Shown piece by piece: positions 17,182 to 26,726 of a stretch of DNA of 36,582 nucleotides. A program made the position numbers and the translations under genes. Location: positions 1 through 36,582 of the forward strand of contig DAHXOD010000004.1 of the NCBI GenBank assembly GCA_027365055.1, in the 5' to 3' direction. The notes below the pieces were generated by a model, which saw only the letters and a list, made by a program, of their open reading frames with translations, made no database searches and was not told the DNA's origin. Positions within the stretch are counted from its first letter, which is position 1. Every line of letters begins with the position of its first letter. The stretch comes from a bacterium. GTDB taxonomy: Bacteria > Actinomycetota > Acidimicrobiia > Acidimicrobiales > RAAP-2.

Positions 17182-17904
17182 GTGCAGCCCACCCCCTCCC
17201 TCCACCATTCGCTGACGGCCGCCTTGTCGGGCGCAGCGGGTCGCGTCTCCACCCTGGCGGCCGCCGCCCCGAAGAAGACCAGCGGGTCGAGCGGCACCGT
17301 CCTGCTGCTGGTGGTGATCGCGGCCGGGTTCTACTTCCTCATCCTGCGGCCACAGCAGCAGAAGGCGAAGCGGCAACGGACCCAGGTCAGCCAGTGGGAG
17401 GTCGGTGACGAGGTACTGACCGCCGGCGGCATCGTGGGGCACATCCTCGATATCGAAGACGACCGGGTGACCATCGAGACCAGTGTCGGCGCGTCGTTCG
17501 TGGTGCTCCGCCAGTACATCATCCGCAAACTCGACTCCGCTCCTTCGGTTGGCCTGGACGGCGGCGAACTGGGGCTTCACCACGGCGACCAGGGGTTTCA
17601 CGACGGTGAGGCGGACGAGCACGACGAGGACGAGGACGAGGACGACGAGGACGAGCACGACGAGGACGAGGACCGCTCGGACGATCGGGAAGCGGTGTCC
17701 GGCCGCACCGAGGGGAGCGACGGGAACCGTGACCACGGGGACGACGGGGACGACACTGGCGGTCGGGGAGACGACGGACATGGAGTGGATGACGATGATG
17801 ACGACGCAGGGGGGGCTGTCGGCGGACACGCCGGGGGGGAACCCGAAGGCGGTGGCGACGGGAGGCCCGGTGGTCGCGGTCGCGGCTGGAAGCGAAGGGG
17901 CTGA
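17182..17904 (+). CDS. yajC: Preprotein translocase subunit YajC with a long acidic C-terminal tail
   Basis: LLLVVIAAGFYFLILRPQQQKAKRQRTQVSQWEVGDEVLTAGGIVGHILDIEDDRVTIE, followed by a D/E/H/G-rich tail; located directly upstream of secD. Confidence 0.88.
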   Translation: MQPTPSLHHSLTAALSGAAGRVSTLAAAAPKKTSGSSGTVLLLVVIAAGFYFLILRPQQQKAKRQRTQVSQWEVGDEVLTAGGIVGHILDIEDDRVTIETSVGASFVVLRQYIIRKLDSAPSVGLDGGELGLHHGDQGFHDGEADEHDEDEDEDDEDEHDEDEDRSDDREAVSGRTEGSDGNRDHGDDGDDTGGRGDDGHGVDDDDDDAGGAVGGHAGGEPEGGGDGRPGGRGRGWKRRG

Positions 17905-17910
17905 GCCTCG

Positions 17911-19440
17911 ATGAAGAACAAGCGGTCCCTCTGGATCAGCCTGGGAAGCGTGGTCGCCATCGCGCTGATCGCGTTCGGTGCCACGGTGGCCGCCGGGTGG
18001 ACCCCCAAGCTCGGTCTCGACCTGAAGGGCGGGCTCTCGGTGGTCTACAAGACGGCCAAGCCGGTCACCGCCCAGGAGCTGAGCGACGTGGTGACGATCC
18101 TGGGCAACCGGGTGAACGCCGGGACCAGCGGTGCCACGGTGGGGAGCCAGGGCACCAACGAGATCGCGGTGTCGATCCCCGGTGAGAAGAACACCCAGCA
18201 GGTGTTGAACACCCTCGGCAACACCGCCCAGCTGTTCCTCCGGCCCGCGCTCTGCTACGCGCCCGCATTCAGCGTCGCCAAAGGGAAGAAGCCCTCGACC
18301 GGTCCACTCCCCACGTCGTGCGCCGCGTCCTCGCAGCTCACCGCGGCCAACCTGAACGTGAAGCCGAACACGTCCAACGTCAACCAGCCCTATACCTACA
18401 ACACCAACATCCCCGACGATCCCCAGTTCGCCTCCTATCCCTCGACCCCTCCGTCCAAGGACGTGAAGAACGCCACCGTTCTGCTGCCGCCCGCCTCGTC
18501 GTCACAAGGCACGGCCCGTTACGTGCTCGGGCCGGCCGCGGTCACCGGAAACGCCATCAAGTCGGCATCGGCCCAGCTGGTCAACAATCAGTGGGCGGTG
18601 GACATCGTCCTCACCGGTCCGGGGTCGACCGCCTGGGACGCACTGGCCAGCCAGCAGTTCCACGCCATCGTGGCGTTCGACCTCGATGGGCAGGTGATCT
18701 CCGCCCCGATCACCCAGCCGTCCAATGGCTCGTTCACCTCGTTCAACGGGCAGGTGCAGATCTCGGGTGGATTCACCCAGACCCAGGCCAAGACATTGGC
18801 GGTGGAGCTGAACTACGGCGCCCTGCCGGTCAAGCTCGATCGCATCAACGTCCAGACCGTGTCGCCCACACTGGGTGCCGCATCGTTGCGGGCCGGCCTG
18901 ATCTCCGGACTGGCGGGCCTGGCCCTGGTGATGCTCTACATGCTGTTCTACTACCGACTCCTCGGCGTGGTGGTGCTGAGCGGTCTCACCGTGACCGCGG
19001 CGCTGCTGTGGGCGATCATCTCGGCCATGGGCCAGAGTCTCAACACCACGATCGACCTGGCCGGCATCATCGGCCTGATCGTGTCGGTGGGGATCACCGT
19101 CGATTCGTACATCGTCTACTTCGAACGATTAAAGGACGAGACCCGTTCCGGCAGAACCGTGAGGACCAGCGTCGACAAGGGCTTCTCCAGCGCCTTCCGA
19201 ACCGTGCTGGCCGCCGACGCGGTGTCGTTGCTGGCCGCGGCCATCCTTTACTTCGTCTCCATCGGTTCCGTCAAGGGTTTCGCGCTGTTTCTGGGGCTGT
19301 CGACCATCCTCGACATCTTCGTCACCTATTTCTTCACCAAACCGTTCGTGATCCTGCTCGGTCGTAGCCGGAACGCCAACGAGTCGAGTGCCCTCGGCGT
19401 CGCCGCCGGCCTCGGTGTCGCCACGGAGGGAGCACGGTGA
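17911..19440 (+). CDS. secD: Protein translocase subunit SecD
   Basis: PKLGLDLKGGLSVVYKT; FDLDGQVISAPITQ; LAGIIGLIVSVGITVDSYIVYFERLKDE. Confidence 0.95.
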   Translation: MKNKRSLWISLGSVVAIALIAFGATVAAGWTPKLGLDLKGGLSVVYKTAKPVTAQELSDVVTILGNRVNAGTSGATVGSQGTNEIAVSIPGEKNTQQVLNTLGNTAQLFLRPALCYAPAFSVAKGKKPSTGPLPTSCAASSQLTAANLNVKPNTSNVNQPYTYNTNIPDDPQFASYPSTPPSKDVKNATVLLPPASSSQGTARYVLGPAAVTGNAIKSASAQLVNNQWAVDIVLTGPGSTAWDALASQQFHAIVAFDLDGQVISAPITQPSNGSFTSFNGQVQISGGFTQTQAKTLAVELNYGALPVKLDRINVQTVSPTLGAASLRAGLISGLAGLALVMLYMLFYYRLLGVVVLSGLTVTAALLWAIISAMGQSLNTTIDLAGIIGLIVSVGITVDSYIVYFERLKDETRSGRTVRTSVDKGFSSAFRTVLAADAVSLLAAAILYFVSIGSVKGFALFLGLSTILDIFVTYFFTKPFVILLGRSRNANESSALGVAAGLGVATEGAR

Positions 19441-20954
19441 GCCCCGACGGAACGAACGGAAAACGAGGCAAGGGCGCGGCGGCCGGCAGTCAGGGCCCCG
19501 GCGCCACCGGCGAGTCGGACGAGGTCATCGAACCCGAGGAGCCGCTCGAGGAGCCGGTCGAGATCGACGATGCCGCCGACGAGCTCGAGGAGGCCTTCGA
19601 GGAAGAGCTCGAGGCGGCGGAGCGGACCAGCAAGGCCAAGCGCGAGGGTCCCAACGCGCTGATCCGTCTCTACCGAGGTGGTACGTCGTTCGACTTCATC
19701 GGGAACCGGCGCTGGTGGTTCGCCATCTCCGCGCTGATCATTCTGGCCGGTGTGGTGTCGCTCGGAACCCGGGGCCTCAACCTGGGGATCGACTTCAAGG
19801 GTGGGACGTCGTGGACCATCCCGTCCCAGACGCTCACGGTGTCCCAGGCAACCGCCGCGGCCAAGGCCGCCGGCGCCAACCAGCCGACGGTGGTCGAGCT
19901 GACCAATCAGATCACCCACCAGAAGCAGATCGAGGTCCAGGCCGATCTGAACGCGTTGTCGACCAGCCAGCACCAGGCGACGGTGACTCGCGTGCAGAAC
20001 GCGCTGGCCCATGCCGCCGGCGAGTCTCCGTCCACCGTGTCCATCACCGACGTCGGTCCCACCTGGGGCGGTCAGGTGACGGCCAAGGCAGTCGAGGCGC
20101 TCATCCTCTTCTTCATCGCGGTGACGGTCTACATCTCTGTCCGTTTCGAGTTCAAGATGGCGGTGGCGGCGATTGCCGCAGTCATCCACGACCTGTTGGT
20201 CACGGTCGGCATCTACTCCCTGACCGGGTTCCAGGTGACGCCCGACACGGTGATCGCGGTGCTGACCGTGCTCGGTTACTCGCTCTACGACACCGTCGTC
20301 GTCTTTGACCGGATCGGTGAGAACGCCAAGGGTCTGGGCGCGTCCGGTCGGGTGACCTACTCGGACATGGTGAACCTCTCGATGAACCAGACCCTGGCCC
20401 GTTCCATCAACACCTCGTTGGTGGCGATCATCCCGGTCCTGTCCGTCCTGATCGTGGGTTCGGTCATCCTCGGCGCCACCACCCTGCAGAGTTTCGGGCT
20501 GGCCCTGGTGATCGGCCTGACCAGTGGGGCCTACTCCTCGATCTTCATCGCCTCTCCCTTGCTGGCCCTGATGAAGGAGCGGGAGCCCCGCTACACCACC
20601 ATCCGGCAGCGACTCGAGACCCGGGGAGACCGGATCGGCATCCTCACCCCGGCAGCAGCGGCCGCCATGGTGGGTGCTGCGGCCGGCCCGGGCACCGGAC
20701 GCAACGGACGAGGCCGCTCCCAGTCGGCTGGTGTGCTGCGGCCGACGAGCGCCGGCGGACAGCCGTCCAGGGGCGGCGCACGGACCGGTGTGGCCACGGC
20801 TACCGCTGCCGCACCGGTGACCACCCCGACCGCTCCTGGCGCTCCCGCGTCGGGGGGAGCCTCGCGTACCTCGCCGGCACGACCGTCCGGGAACCGTCCC
20901 CCGCCGCGCCCGCGCAAGGGTAAGGGGAAGGGCGGCAAGGGTCGTCGGCGCTGA
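19437..20954 (+). CDS. secF: Protein translocase subunit SecF
   Basis: LNLGIDFKGGTSW; VLTVLGYSLYDTVVVFDRIGENAK; GTGA overlap with secD. Confidence 0.95.
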   Translation: MSPDGTNGKRGKGAAAGSQGPGATGESDEVIEPEEPLEEPVEIDDAADELEEAFEEELEAAERTSKAKREGPNALIRLYRGGTSFDFIGNRRWWFAISALIILAGVVSLGTRGLNLGIDFKGGTSWTIPSQTLTVSQATAAAKAAGANQPTVVELTNQITHQKQIEVQADLNALSTSQHQATVTRVQNALAHAAGESPSTVSITDVGPTWGGQVTAKAVEALILFFIAVTVYISVRFEFKMAVAAIAAVIHDLLVTVGIYSLTGFQVTPDTVIAVLTVLGYSLYDTVVVFDRIGENAKGLGASGRVTYSDMVNLSMNQTLARSINTSLVAIIPVLSVLIVGSVILGATTLQSFGLALVIGLTSGAYSSIFIASPLLALMKEREPRYTTIRQRLETRGDRIGILTPAAAAAMVGAAAGPGTGRNGRGRSQSAGVLRPTSAGGQPSRGGARTGVATATAAAPVTTPTAPGAPASGGASRTSPARPSGNRPPPRPRKGKGKGGKGRRR

Positions 20955-21000
20955 GTGGTGACCGGTCGTCGGGCAGGGTGCGGGCGGGTACCGTAGGGGG

Positions 21001-23571
21001 ATGACCTTGGCCCAACCGGCTCCCGAGCAGGGACTGCTGCTCGGCGGTCCGCCAGGTGGCTCCGGCGGACCGAGCCCAGGGGCGTCGCCGCTCGGGGAAC
21101 AGCCCGGCCTGTCGGCCGACGAGCAGGCGTCGCTGGAACGGGTGATCGATGCGTTCCACCTCCGTCATCCCGGCGAGGACGAGTCCCTGATCAGACGAGC
21201 GGCGGAGACGGCAGCCGTTGCTCACGCCGGTCAGTTTCGCCGATCAGGGGAGCCGTACATCACCCACCCACTGGCGGTGGCCGGCGTGGTGGCAGATCTG
21301 GGTCTCGATTCGCAGACGGTCGCCGCAGCGTTGCTCCACGACGCGGTGGAGGACACCGGGGTCACCACCGAGGCCATCGAGAGCGACTTCGGGGAAGCGG
21401 TGGCTCTCATCGTCGAAGGGGTGACCAAGCTCGACCGGCTGCAGTTCGACTCCAAAGAAGCCCAACAGGCCGCCACCATTCGCAAGATGCTGGTGGCGAT
21501 GGCCAACGACTGGCGGGGGCTGATCATCAAGCTGGCGGACCGCCTGCACAATATGCGGACCCTGTCGGTGATGCCCGAATGGAAGCAGCGGCGGATCGCC
21601 CAGGAGACCCTGGACATCTACGCACCGCTCGCCCACCGCCTCGGCATCCAAGAAGTGCGATGGCAGCTCGAGGACCTGGCCTTCGCCACGTTGCATCCCA
21701 AGCGGTACCGGGAGATCGAGCAGATGGTGGCGAGCCGTGCGCCGATGCGCAACGAGTACGTCGCCCGGGTGCTGGTGGCGGTGCGCGAGCGCATCGCTGC
21801 TTCGGGGATCGGGGCAGAGGTGACGGGGCGCCCGAAGCACCTGTGGAGCATCTACGAAAAGATGGTGGTCAGAGGGAAGGAGTTCGACGACCTGTTCGAC
21901 CTGGTGGGAATCCGGGTGATCGTCGACACGGAGAAGGACTGCTGGGCGGCGCTTGGATCGATCCACGCCATCTGGCCTCCCGTGCAAGGCCGCTTCAAGG
22001 ACTACATCAACTCACCGAAGTTCAACCTCTACCAGTCACTGCACACGACGGTGATCGGTTTGGACGGCAAGCCGATCGAGGTGCAGGTCCGGACCCACGA
22101 GATGCACCGTCGGGCCGAGTACGGCATCGCTGCCCACTGGGGGTACAAGGAAGGGACATCGATCGGAGACGGCGCCTCCGACCGGGCGGTGCGAGCCCTC
22201 GAACGCGAATCGAAGGGCCAGCGGGGCCGGGGAGGGCGCTCCCGATCGACCAAGGGCGACCTCGGGCCAGGGGACGAGGGCAGGCGATTGCGCGGGTTCC
22301 GTGCCGCCAAGTCCGCCAAAGGGGGGCGCGGCGGCGAGGGGGGCAAGGGCGGATCGGGCATCACCGACGCCCAGCGAGCGGAGATGGTCGAACGTGACCG
22401 CAGGGCCGAGCGGGTCGCCCTGGCCAAGGAGACGTCGTCCACCACTGCGGAGATCGAGTGGATGCAGCGCATCGTCGACTTCCAGAACGAGACGACCGAT
22501 CCGATCGAATTCCTCGAGGCCCTCAAGCTCGACCTGGAACAGGACGAGGTCTACGTGTTCACCCCGAAGGGGAAGGTGATCTCGCTCACCGCCAATTCGA
22601 CGTCGGTGGACTTCGCCTATGCGATCCACACCGAGGTCGGGCACCGCTGCATCGGCGCCAGGGTCAACGGCCGGTTGGTCCCGCTGGACACCCGGCTCTC
22701 GTCGGCGGACACGGTCGAGATCTTCACGTCGAAGGCCCCCACCGCCGGTCCGTCCCGGGACTGGCTGCAGATGGTCGCCTCCTCGAGGGCGCGGGCGAAG
22801 ATCCGCCAGTGGTTCTCCAAGGAACGGCGCGAGGACGCCAAGGAGCTCGGTCGCGAGGATCTGGTGAAGGAGCTCCGACGCGAGGGGCTACCGGTGCAGA
22901 AGTTGGCCTCGGATCGCACGCTCTCCGAGCTGGCCACGACCATGCATTACGCGGATCTCGACGCCCTGCACGCCGCGATCGGTGAGAACCGCTTGTCGGC
23001 CCGGGCCGTCGCCCAGCGTCTGTTGCGGGACCTGCGCGGTGGCGTCTACGAGGAGCAGCTCCCGGTCACCGCACGCGAGCCGACGACGACCAGGCCCGGG
23101 CGGGGCAGCTCGGCCGGCGTCTACGTCGAAGGCCTCGACGACCTGATGGTCCGCCTCTCGAAGTGCTGCACCCCGGTGCCGGGGGACGAGATCGTCGGGT
23201 TCGTCACCCGTGGCCGGGGGGTGTCGGTCCACCGGGCCGACTGCTCCAATGCGGCATCGCTGGCCTCGCGGTCCCGCGAACGACTCATCGAGGTCGAGTG
23301 GGACCATCGCTCGTCGGGTGTGTTCGTCGCCACCATCGAGGTGGCCGCCATCGATCGTTCCAGTCTTCTGGCCGACGTGACGAAGGTCGTCTCGGACCAT
23401 CACCTCAACATCGTCGGGGCCAACACCCAGACCAACGCCGACCGGATCAGCCGGATGCGCTTCGACGTGGAGCTGGCCGATCCGGCTCATCTCGATTCGG
23501 TGCTGCAGCAGATCCGTCACCTCGACGCGGTCTATGACGCCTACCGGATCCTCCCCGGGCAGAAGGGCTGA
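21001..23571 (+). CDS. rel: Bifunctional (p)ppGpp synthetase/hydrolase (Rel/SpoT family)
   Basis: HD domain ALLHDAVEDTGVTTE; synthetase RFKDYINSPKFNLYQSLHTTVIG (RXKD motif); TGS VYVFTPKGKVISL; C-terminal ACT. Confidence 0.95.
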   Translation: MTLAQPAPEQGLLLGGPPGGSGGPSPGASPLGEQPGLSADEQASLERVIDAFHLRHPGEDESLIRRAAETAAVAHAGQFRRSGEPYITHPLAVAGVVADLGLDSQTVAAALLHDAVEDTGVTTEAIESDFGEAVALIVEGVTKLDRLQFDSKEAQQAATIRKMLVAMANDWRGLIIKLADRLHNMRTLSVMPEWKQRRIAQETLDIYAPLAHRLGIQEVRWQLEDLAFATLHPKRYREIEQMVASRAPMRNEYVARVLVAVRERIAASGIGAEVTGRPKHLWSIYEKMVVRGKEFDDLFDLVGIRVIVDTEKDCWAALGSIHAIWPPVQGRFKDYINSPKFNLYQSLHTTVIGLDGKPIEVQVRTHEMHRRAEYGIAAHWGYKEGTSIGDGASDRAVRALERESKGQRGRGGRSRSTKGDLGPGDEGRRLRGFRAAKSAKGGRGGEGGKGGSGITDAQRAEMVERDRRAERVALAKETSSTTAEIEWMQRIVDFQNETTDPIEFLEALKLDLEQDEVYVFTPKGKVISLTANSTSVDFAYAIHTEVGHRCIGARVNGRLVPLDTRLSSADTVEIFTSKAPTAGPSRDWLQMVASSRARAKIRQWFSKERREDAKELGREDLVKELRREGLPVQKLASDRTLSELATTMHYADLDALHAAIGENRLSARAVAQRLLRDLRGGVYEEQLPVTAREPTTTRPGRGSSAGVYVEGLDDLMVRLSKCCTPVPGDEIVGFVTRGRGVSVHRADCSNAASLASRSRERLIEVEWDHRSSGVFVATIEVAAIDRSSLLADVTKVVSDHHLNIVGANTQTNADRISRMRFDVELADPAHLDSVLQQIRHLDAVYDAYRILPGQKG

Positions 23572-23575
23572 GCGT

Positions 23576-24895
23576 GTGGTGACCGACGACCGTTCTGCTG
23601 CGCGCGCCCCGACGGGGACCCACGACGTGCTGTGGCCCGAGTCCACGCGCTGGGAGGCGCTCCTCGCCCGTTTCGCCGGGTGGGTCGAGCGGGCCGGCTA
23701 CGGGCTGGCCCATACCCCGATCTTCGAGGACGTGAGGGTGTTCCGGCGCGGGATCGGCGAGGCGAGCGATGTGGTGGGCAAGGAGATGTACGAGTTCGAG
23801 GACCGGGGTGGCCGGACGTTGGCGTTGCGCCCGGAAGGCACCGCCCCCATGGTCCGGGCGTTCGTCCAGCATCGTCCACCCCTCCCGTGGAAGGCCTGGT
23901 ACGCCACGCCCGCCTTCCGTTACGAGCGTCCGCAGGCCGGACGCTACCGCCAGCACCACCAGTTGGGGGTCGAGGCGCTCGGTCCGACCGATCCTGACCT
24001 CGACGTCGAGGTGGTGGCCCTGGCCGACGGGTTCTTCCGCTCGGTCGGCCTGGCGGCCTTCGAGCTGAAACTCAACTCCATGGGCGACGGGTTGTGCCGC
24101 CCGGCCTACGTGGCGCTGCTGCGCGACTACCTCGGCGAACGGCGCGACGCCCTCTGCGACGAGCACGTCGCCCGGTTCGAGTCCAACCCGTTGCGCACGC
24201 TCGACTGCAAGCGGGCGCCGTGCCGTGCGGCCACGGACGGCGCCCCCAGGCTGGTCGACCATCTCTGCGAGTCCTGCGCGGCTCACTTCGATCGGGTCCT
24301 CGGCGGCTTGGCCGCGCTCGGCGTCCCCTACCGGCTCGACCACCGGCTGGTCCGTGGTTTCGACTACTACACCCGCACCACGTTCGAGTTCGCCTCCGGT
24401 GCGCTCGACGCCGCGCAGAACGGCATCGGGGGTGGGGGTCGCTACGACGGCCTGGTCGAGATGCTCGGTGGACCGGCGACGCCGGGGATCGGGTTCGGCA
24501 TCGGGGTCGAGCGGCTGCTGATGGCCTGCGACGCCGAGGACGTCTTTCCGGTCCAGCCCCCCGTGCTCGACGCGTTCGTCGTCGACGTCGCCGGCGGCGA
24601 GGTGGCCCGGGATCTGAGCGCCCGGCTGCGCCAGGCTGGCCTACGAGCAGATCGGGCCTTCGACGGGCGATCGATGAAGTCTCAGCTGAAGGCGGCCGAC
24701 CGCTCGGGCGCACGGGTGGCGCTCCTGTTCGGGCCGGACCAGGCGGGGACCGGGACGGTGATCGTCAGGCCTCTGCGGGGGACCGGGGAGCAGCGCACGG
24801 TGGCGCTTCGTGAGGTGGTAGAAGCTGTGCGGGCCGCATGCACCCTCGAAGGCGGGCCCACGGGGGCCGAGCCGACCCGAAAGGACCAACCATGA
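23576..24895 (+). CDS. hisS: Histidyl-tRNA synthetase
   Basis: GTHDVLWPES; LRPEGTAPMVRAFVQH; HQLGVEALG; GGGRYDGLVEMLGG. GTG start at 23576 or 23579. Confidence 0.93.
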   Translation: MVTDDRSAARAPTGTHDVLWPESTRWEALLARFAGWVERAGYGLAHTPIFEDVRVFRRGIGEASDVVGKEMYEFEDRGGRTLALRPEGTAPMVRAFVQHRPPLPWKAWYATPAFRYERPQAGRYRQHHQLGVEALGPTDPDLDVEVVALADGFFRSVGLAAFELKLNSMGDGLCRPAYVALLRDYLGERRDALCDEHVARFESNPLRTLDCKRAPCRAATDGAPRLVDHLCESCAAHFDRVLGGLAALGVPYRLDHRLVRGFDYYTRTTFEFASGALDAAQNGIGGGGRYDGLVEMLGGPATPGIGFGIGVERLLMACDAEDVFPVQPPVLDAFVVDVAGGEVARDLSARLRQAGLRADRAFDGRSMKSQLKAADRSGARVALLFGPDQAGTGTVIVRPLRGTGEQRTVALREVVEAVRAACTLEGGPTGAEPTRKDQP

Positions 24896-26718
24896 CCGCC
24901 AACTCTGGAGCGCTCGGCGTCACGTCGATGCGGACCCATCTCTGCGGGCGGGTCGCCATCTCCGACGTGGGCACCGCCGTCCGGGTCTGTGGCTGGGTGG
25001 CCAAACGCCGTGAGCACGGCGAGCACCTGGCGTTCATCGACCTGCGCGACCACACCGGCATCGTCCAGTGCGTGGTCCCGGGCACGGTGGACGTCCGCAG
25101 CGAGTACGTGCTCGCGATCGAAGGCGTGGTCCGACCTCGCCCCGAGGGGACGGTCAACCCGGACCTTCCCACTGGGATGGTGGAGCTCGGGGAGTGCTCG
25201 GTGACCGTGCTGGCATCGGCCGACCCGCCACCGTTCGTGGTCGAGGACCGGGTGGAGGTCGACGAGGGGATCCGGCTCAAGTACCGCTATGTCGACCTGC
25301 GGCGCCCCCGGATGCAGGCGAACCTGCGCCTGCGGGCCGCAGTGAACGGCGCGCTCCGGGCGGCCATGGATCGTCAGGGCTTCGTGGAGGTCGAGACCCC
25401 GCTCCTGTGGGCGCCCACGCCCGAGGGCGCTCGGGAGTTCGTCGTCCCGAGCCGCCTCCACCATGGCTCGTCCTACGTGCTGCCCCAGAGCCCGCAGTTG
25501 GCCAAGCAGCTCCTGATGGTGGCCGGTGTCGACCGCTACTACCAGATCGCCCGTTGCCTGCGCGACGAGGATCTCCGAGCCGACCGCCAGTTCGAGTTCT
25601 CCCAGCTTGACATCGAAGCGTCGTTCGTCACTCAACCGGACATCCTCGGCTTCGTCTCCGAAGCGGTGCTCGATGGCGCCGAGGCGGCGACCGGCGAGCG
25701 ACCGGGTTCGATCGAAACGATGACCTGGGCCCAGGCCATCGACCGGTTCGGTACCGACAAGCCCGACCTGCGATTCGGAATGGAGCTGATCGACCTTTCG
25801 GCGGTCTTCGAGGGCACCGAGGTGAAGGCGTTCGGTGCACCGTGCGTCCGTGCCATCGTGCTCCCGGGGGGCGCCACGCTCTCTCGGTCGCGGCTCGACA
25901 CTCTCACCGACCGGGCCAAGGCGATGGGCGCCAGGGGTCTGGCCTGGTTCCGGGTGACAGACGGTGAAGGCGAGGGCGCCGGCAACGGCGGCGGTGCCGG
26001 CAACGGTGGCGGTGCCGGCAACGGTGGCGCTGTCGGGCTCGACTCGCCGCTCGACCGGTTCCTGTCCGAGGACGAGCGGTCGGGCTTGCTGGCCGGCACC
26101 GCGGCCCAGGCCGGAGACCTGGTGCTGGTGGTGGCAGACGAGTACCGGTTGGCCTGCACCGTGCTCGGCCAGCTCCGTGTGGAGCTGGCCGGTCGGCCGG
26201 TCTCCGAAGGTCCCTATCGGTACGTGTGGGTGGTCGACTTCCCGATGTTCGACGGTGTGGACGGCGCCGGTCACCCGGTTGCGGCCCATCACCCGTTCAC
26301 CATGCCCCATCCCGACGATCTCGACCGGCTCGAAACAGACCCGCTCTCGGTCCGCTCCCAGGCCTATGACCTGGTGCTCAATGGATGGGAGCTCGGGTCG
26401 GGCAGCGTCCGGATCCATCGGGGCGACATCCAGGGCCGGGTGTTCGCCGTGCTCGGGATCAGCGAGGAGGAGGCGGAGTCTCGCTTCGGGTTTCTGCTCG
26501 GGGCGTTCCGCTACGGAGCACCTCCTCACGCCGGCTTCGCGGTAGGGATCGACCGGCTGGCCGCCATCTTCGCCGGCGAGGACAGCATCCGCGAAGTGAT
26601 CGCGTTCCCCAAGACCCAGTCGGGTTCCGACCCGATGACCGGCGCTCCGAAGCCGGTGTCCCCCGGCACCCTCGCCGAGCTCGGAGTGCGCTCGGTCGCG
26701 GTACCGGCCCAGGGCTGA
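24892..26718 (+). CDS. aspS: Aspartyl-tRNA synthetase (with a Gly/Asn-rich insert in the GAD region)
   Basis: EHLAFIDLRDHTGIVQCV; LPQSPQLAKQLLMVAGVDRYYQIARCLRDEDLRADRQFEFSQLDIE; GAFRYGAPPHAGFAVGIDRL. Confidence 0.96.
   Translation: MTANSGALGVTSMRTHLCGRVAISDVGTAVRVCGWVAKRREHGEHLAFIDLRDHTGIVQCVVPGTVDVRSEYVLAIEGVVRPRPEGTVNPDLPTGMVELGECSVTVLASADPPPFVVEDRVEVDEGIRLKYRYVDLRRPRMQANLRLRAAVNGALRAAMDRQGFVEVETPLLWAPTPEGAREFVVPSRLHHGSSYVLPQSPQLAKQLLMVAGVDRYYQIARCLRDEDLRADRQFEFSQLDIEASFVTQPDILGFVSEAVLDGAEAATGERPGSIETMTWAQAIDRFGTDKPDLRFGMELIDLSAVFEGTEVKAFGAPCVRAIVLPGGATLSRSRLDTLTDRAKAMGARGLAWFRVTDGEGEGAGNGGGAGNGGGAGNGGAVGLDSPLDRFLSEDERSGLLAGTAAQAGDLVLVVADEYRLACTVLGQLRVELAGRPVSEGPYRYVWVVDFPMFDGVDGAGHPVAAHHPFTMPHPDDLDRLETDPLSVRSQAYDLVLNGWELGSGSVRIHRGDIQGRVFAVLGISEEEAESRFGFLLGAFRYGAPPHAGFAVGIDRLAAIFAGEDSIREVIAFPKTQSGSDPMTGAPKPVSPGTLAELGVRSVAVPAQG
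25970..26035 (+). repeat. In-frame (GCCGGCAACGGTGGCGGT)n repeat inside aspS
   Basis: Encodes GEGAGNGGGAGNGGGAGNGGAVG. Confidence 0.9.
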
Positions 26719-26726
26719 GTCTCGAG

